Assembly: GCA_003451975.1 (NCBI GenBank)
Contig: DMIX01000285.1
Location: forward strand, 1-5,887
Direction of reading: 5' to 3'
Source of the DNA: Propionibacteriaceae bacterium
GTDB taxonomy: Bacteria; Actinomycetota; Actinomycetes; Propionibacteriales; Propionibacteriaceae
Length of the DNA: 5,887 nt
In this document: positions 5,740 to 5,887 of the stretch, piece after piece
Position numbering within the stretch: position 1 is the stretch's first letter
Layout: every line of letters starts with the position of its first letter
The notes under the pieces: generated by a model
The model's input: the letters and a program-made list of their open reading frames with translations, nothing else
Told to the model about the DNA's origin: nothing
Database searches by the model: none
Position numbers and translations under genes: made by a program

Positions 5740-5887
5740 ATGACTGATTCGTTGCCGCGAGGGCCGATCAGTCGAATCGAGTGGGTCGAAGGCGAACTGC
5801 GCCGGGCAATTCTGGGTGGTGAGTTTGCTCCCGGCGAGCGTCTGCTGACCGTTCAACTCGCAGAGCGGTACGCCGTCAGCCCTACGC
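5740..5887 (+). CDS. GntR-family transcriptional regulator, N-terminal part, cut by window edge
   Basis: This is a DNA-binding regulator of which only 49 codons are visible. The sequence ELRRAILGGEFAPGERL followed by LAERYAVSPT matches the start of a GntR winged helix-turn-helix: a first helix, the G-x-x-x-PGxxL turn, then the helix leading to the recognition helix. The subfamily (FadR/FCD, HutC, MocR or YtrA) is set by the C-terminal domain, which lies outside the window. The PGERL and LAERYAVSPT pattern leans toward the FCD group, which commonly senses carboxylic acids, but this is weak. The start is supported by AAGGAG. An in-frame GTG lies immediately before the ATG. The palindrome at 5640-5655 is a possible binding site. 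Confidence 0.85.
   Translation, partial: MTDSLPRGPISRIEWVEGELRRAILGGEFAPGERLLTVQLAERYAVSPT

Overview
The window is high-GC DNA, with G or C at most third codon positions, and its gene families fit a Gram-positive actinobacterium. The secreted proteins have Sec or lipoprotein signals and Pro/Thr-rich wall-spanning linkers. The short repeat CTGAGCTTGTCGAAG is one I associate with actinobacterial genomes, among others. Genus is not resolvable from this sequence; Propionibacteriales or a neighbouring order is a guess. I see no rRNA, tRNA, CRISPR array, transposase or phage gene.

Layout from left to right: (1) The N-terminal 209 codons of a proton-coupled oligopeptide transporter (POT/PTR family) lie on the minus strand and run off the left edge. 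(2) After a 114-nt divergent gap comes a plus-strand, two-domain membrane O-acyltransferase: an acyltransferase-3 membrane domain fused to an extracytoplasmic SGNH esterase-fold domain. (3) A 213-nt convergent gap is filled almost entirely by repeats. Three copies of a CTGAGCTTGTCG(AAG) element in alternating orientation surround a 17-bp unit repeated about 5.5 times. (4) A minus-strand secreted GH25 muramidase has an N-terminal Ig-like domain. (5) A 360-nt divergent intergenic region separates it from (6) a plus-strand lipoprotein L,D-transpeptidase with a peptidoglycan-binding-like domain and a YkuD catalytic domain. (7) After 102 nt containing a GGTAC palindrome, the first 49 codons of a GntR-family regulator run off the right edge.

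Three consecutive genes act on or are placed at the cell envelope. One adds acyl (probably acetyl) groups to an extracytoplasmic glycan, one cuts the glycan strand of peptidoglycan, and one makes 3-3 peptide cross-links or anchors proteins. The peptide transporter could take up small peptides, but a link to wall recycling is only inference. The genes are not one operon: orientations alternate (-, +, -, +, +), so each is probably transcribed separately, except possible read-through from the transpeptidase into the GntR gene.

I do not see a clearly undescribed system. The most unusual parts are the repeat cassette between the convergent acyltransferase and muramidase genes, the palindrome before the GntR gene, and the pairing of a candidate wall O-acetylase with a GH25 enzyme, a family in which some members tolerate O-acetylated peptidoglycan.
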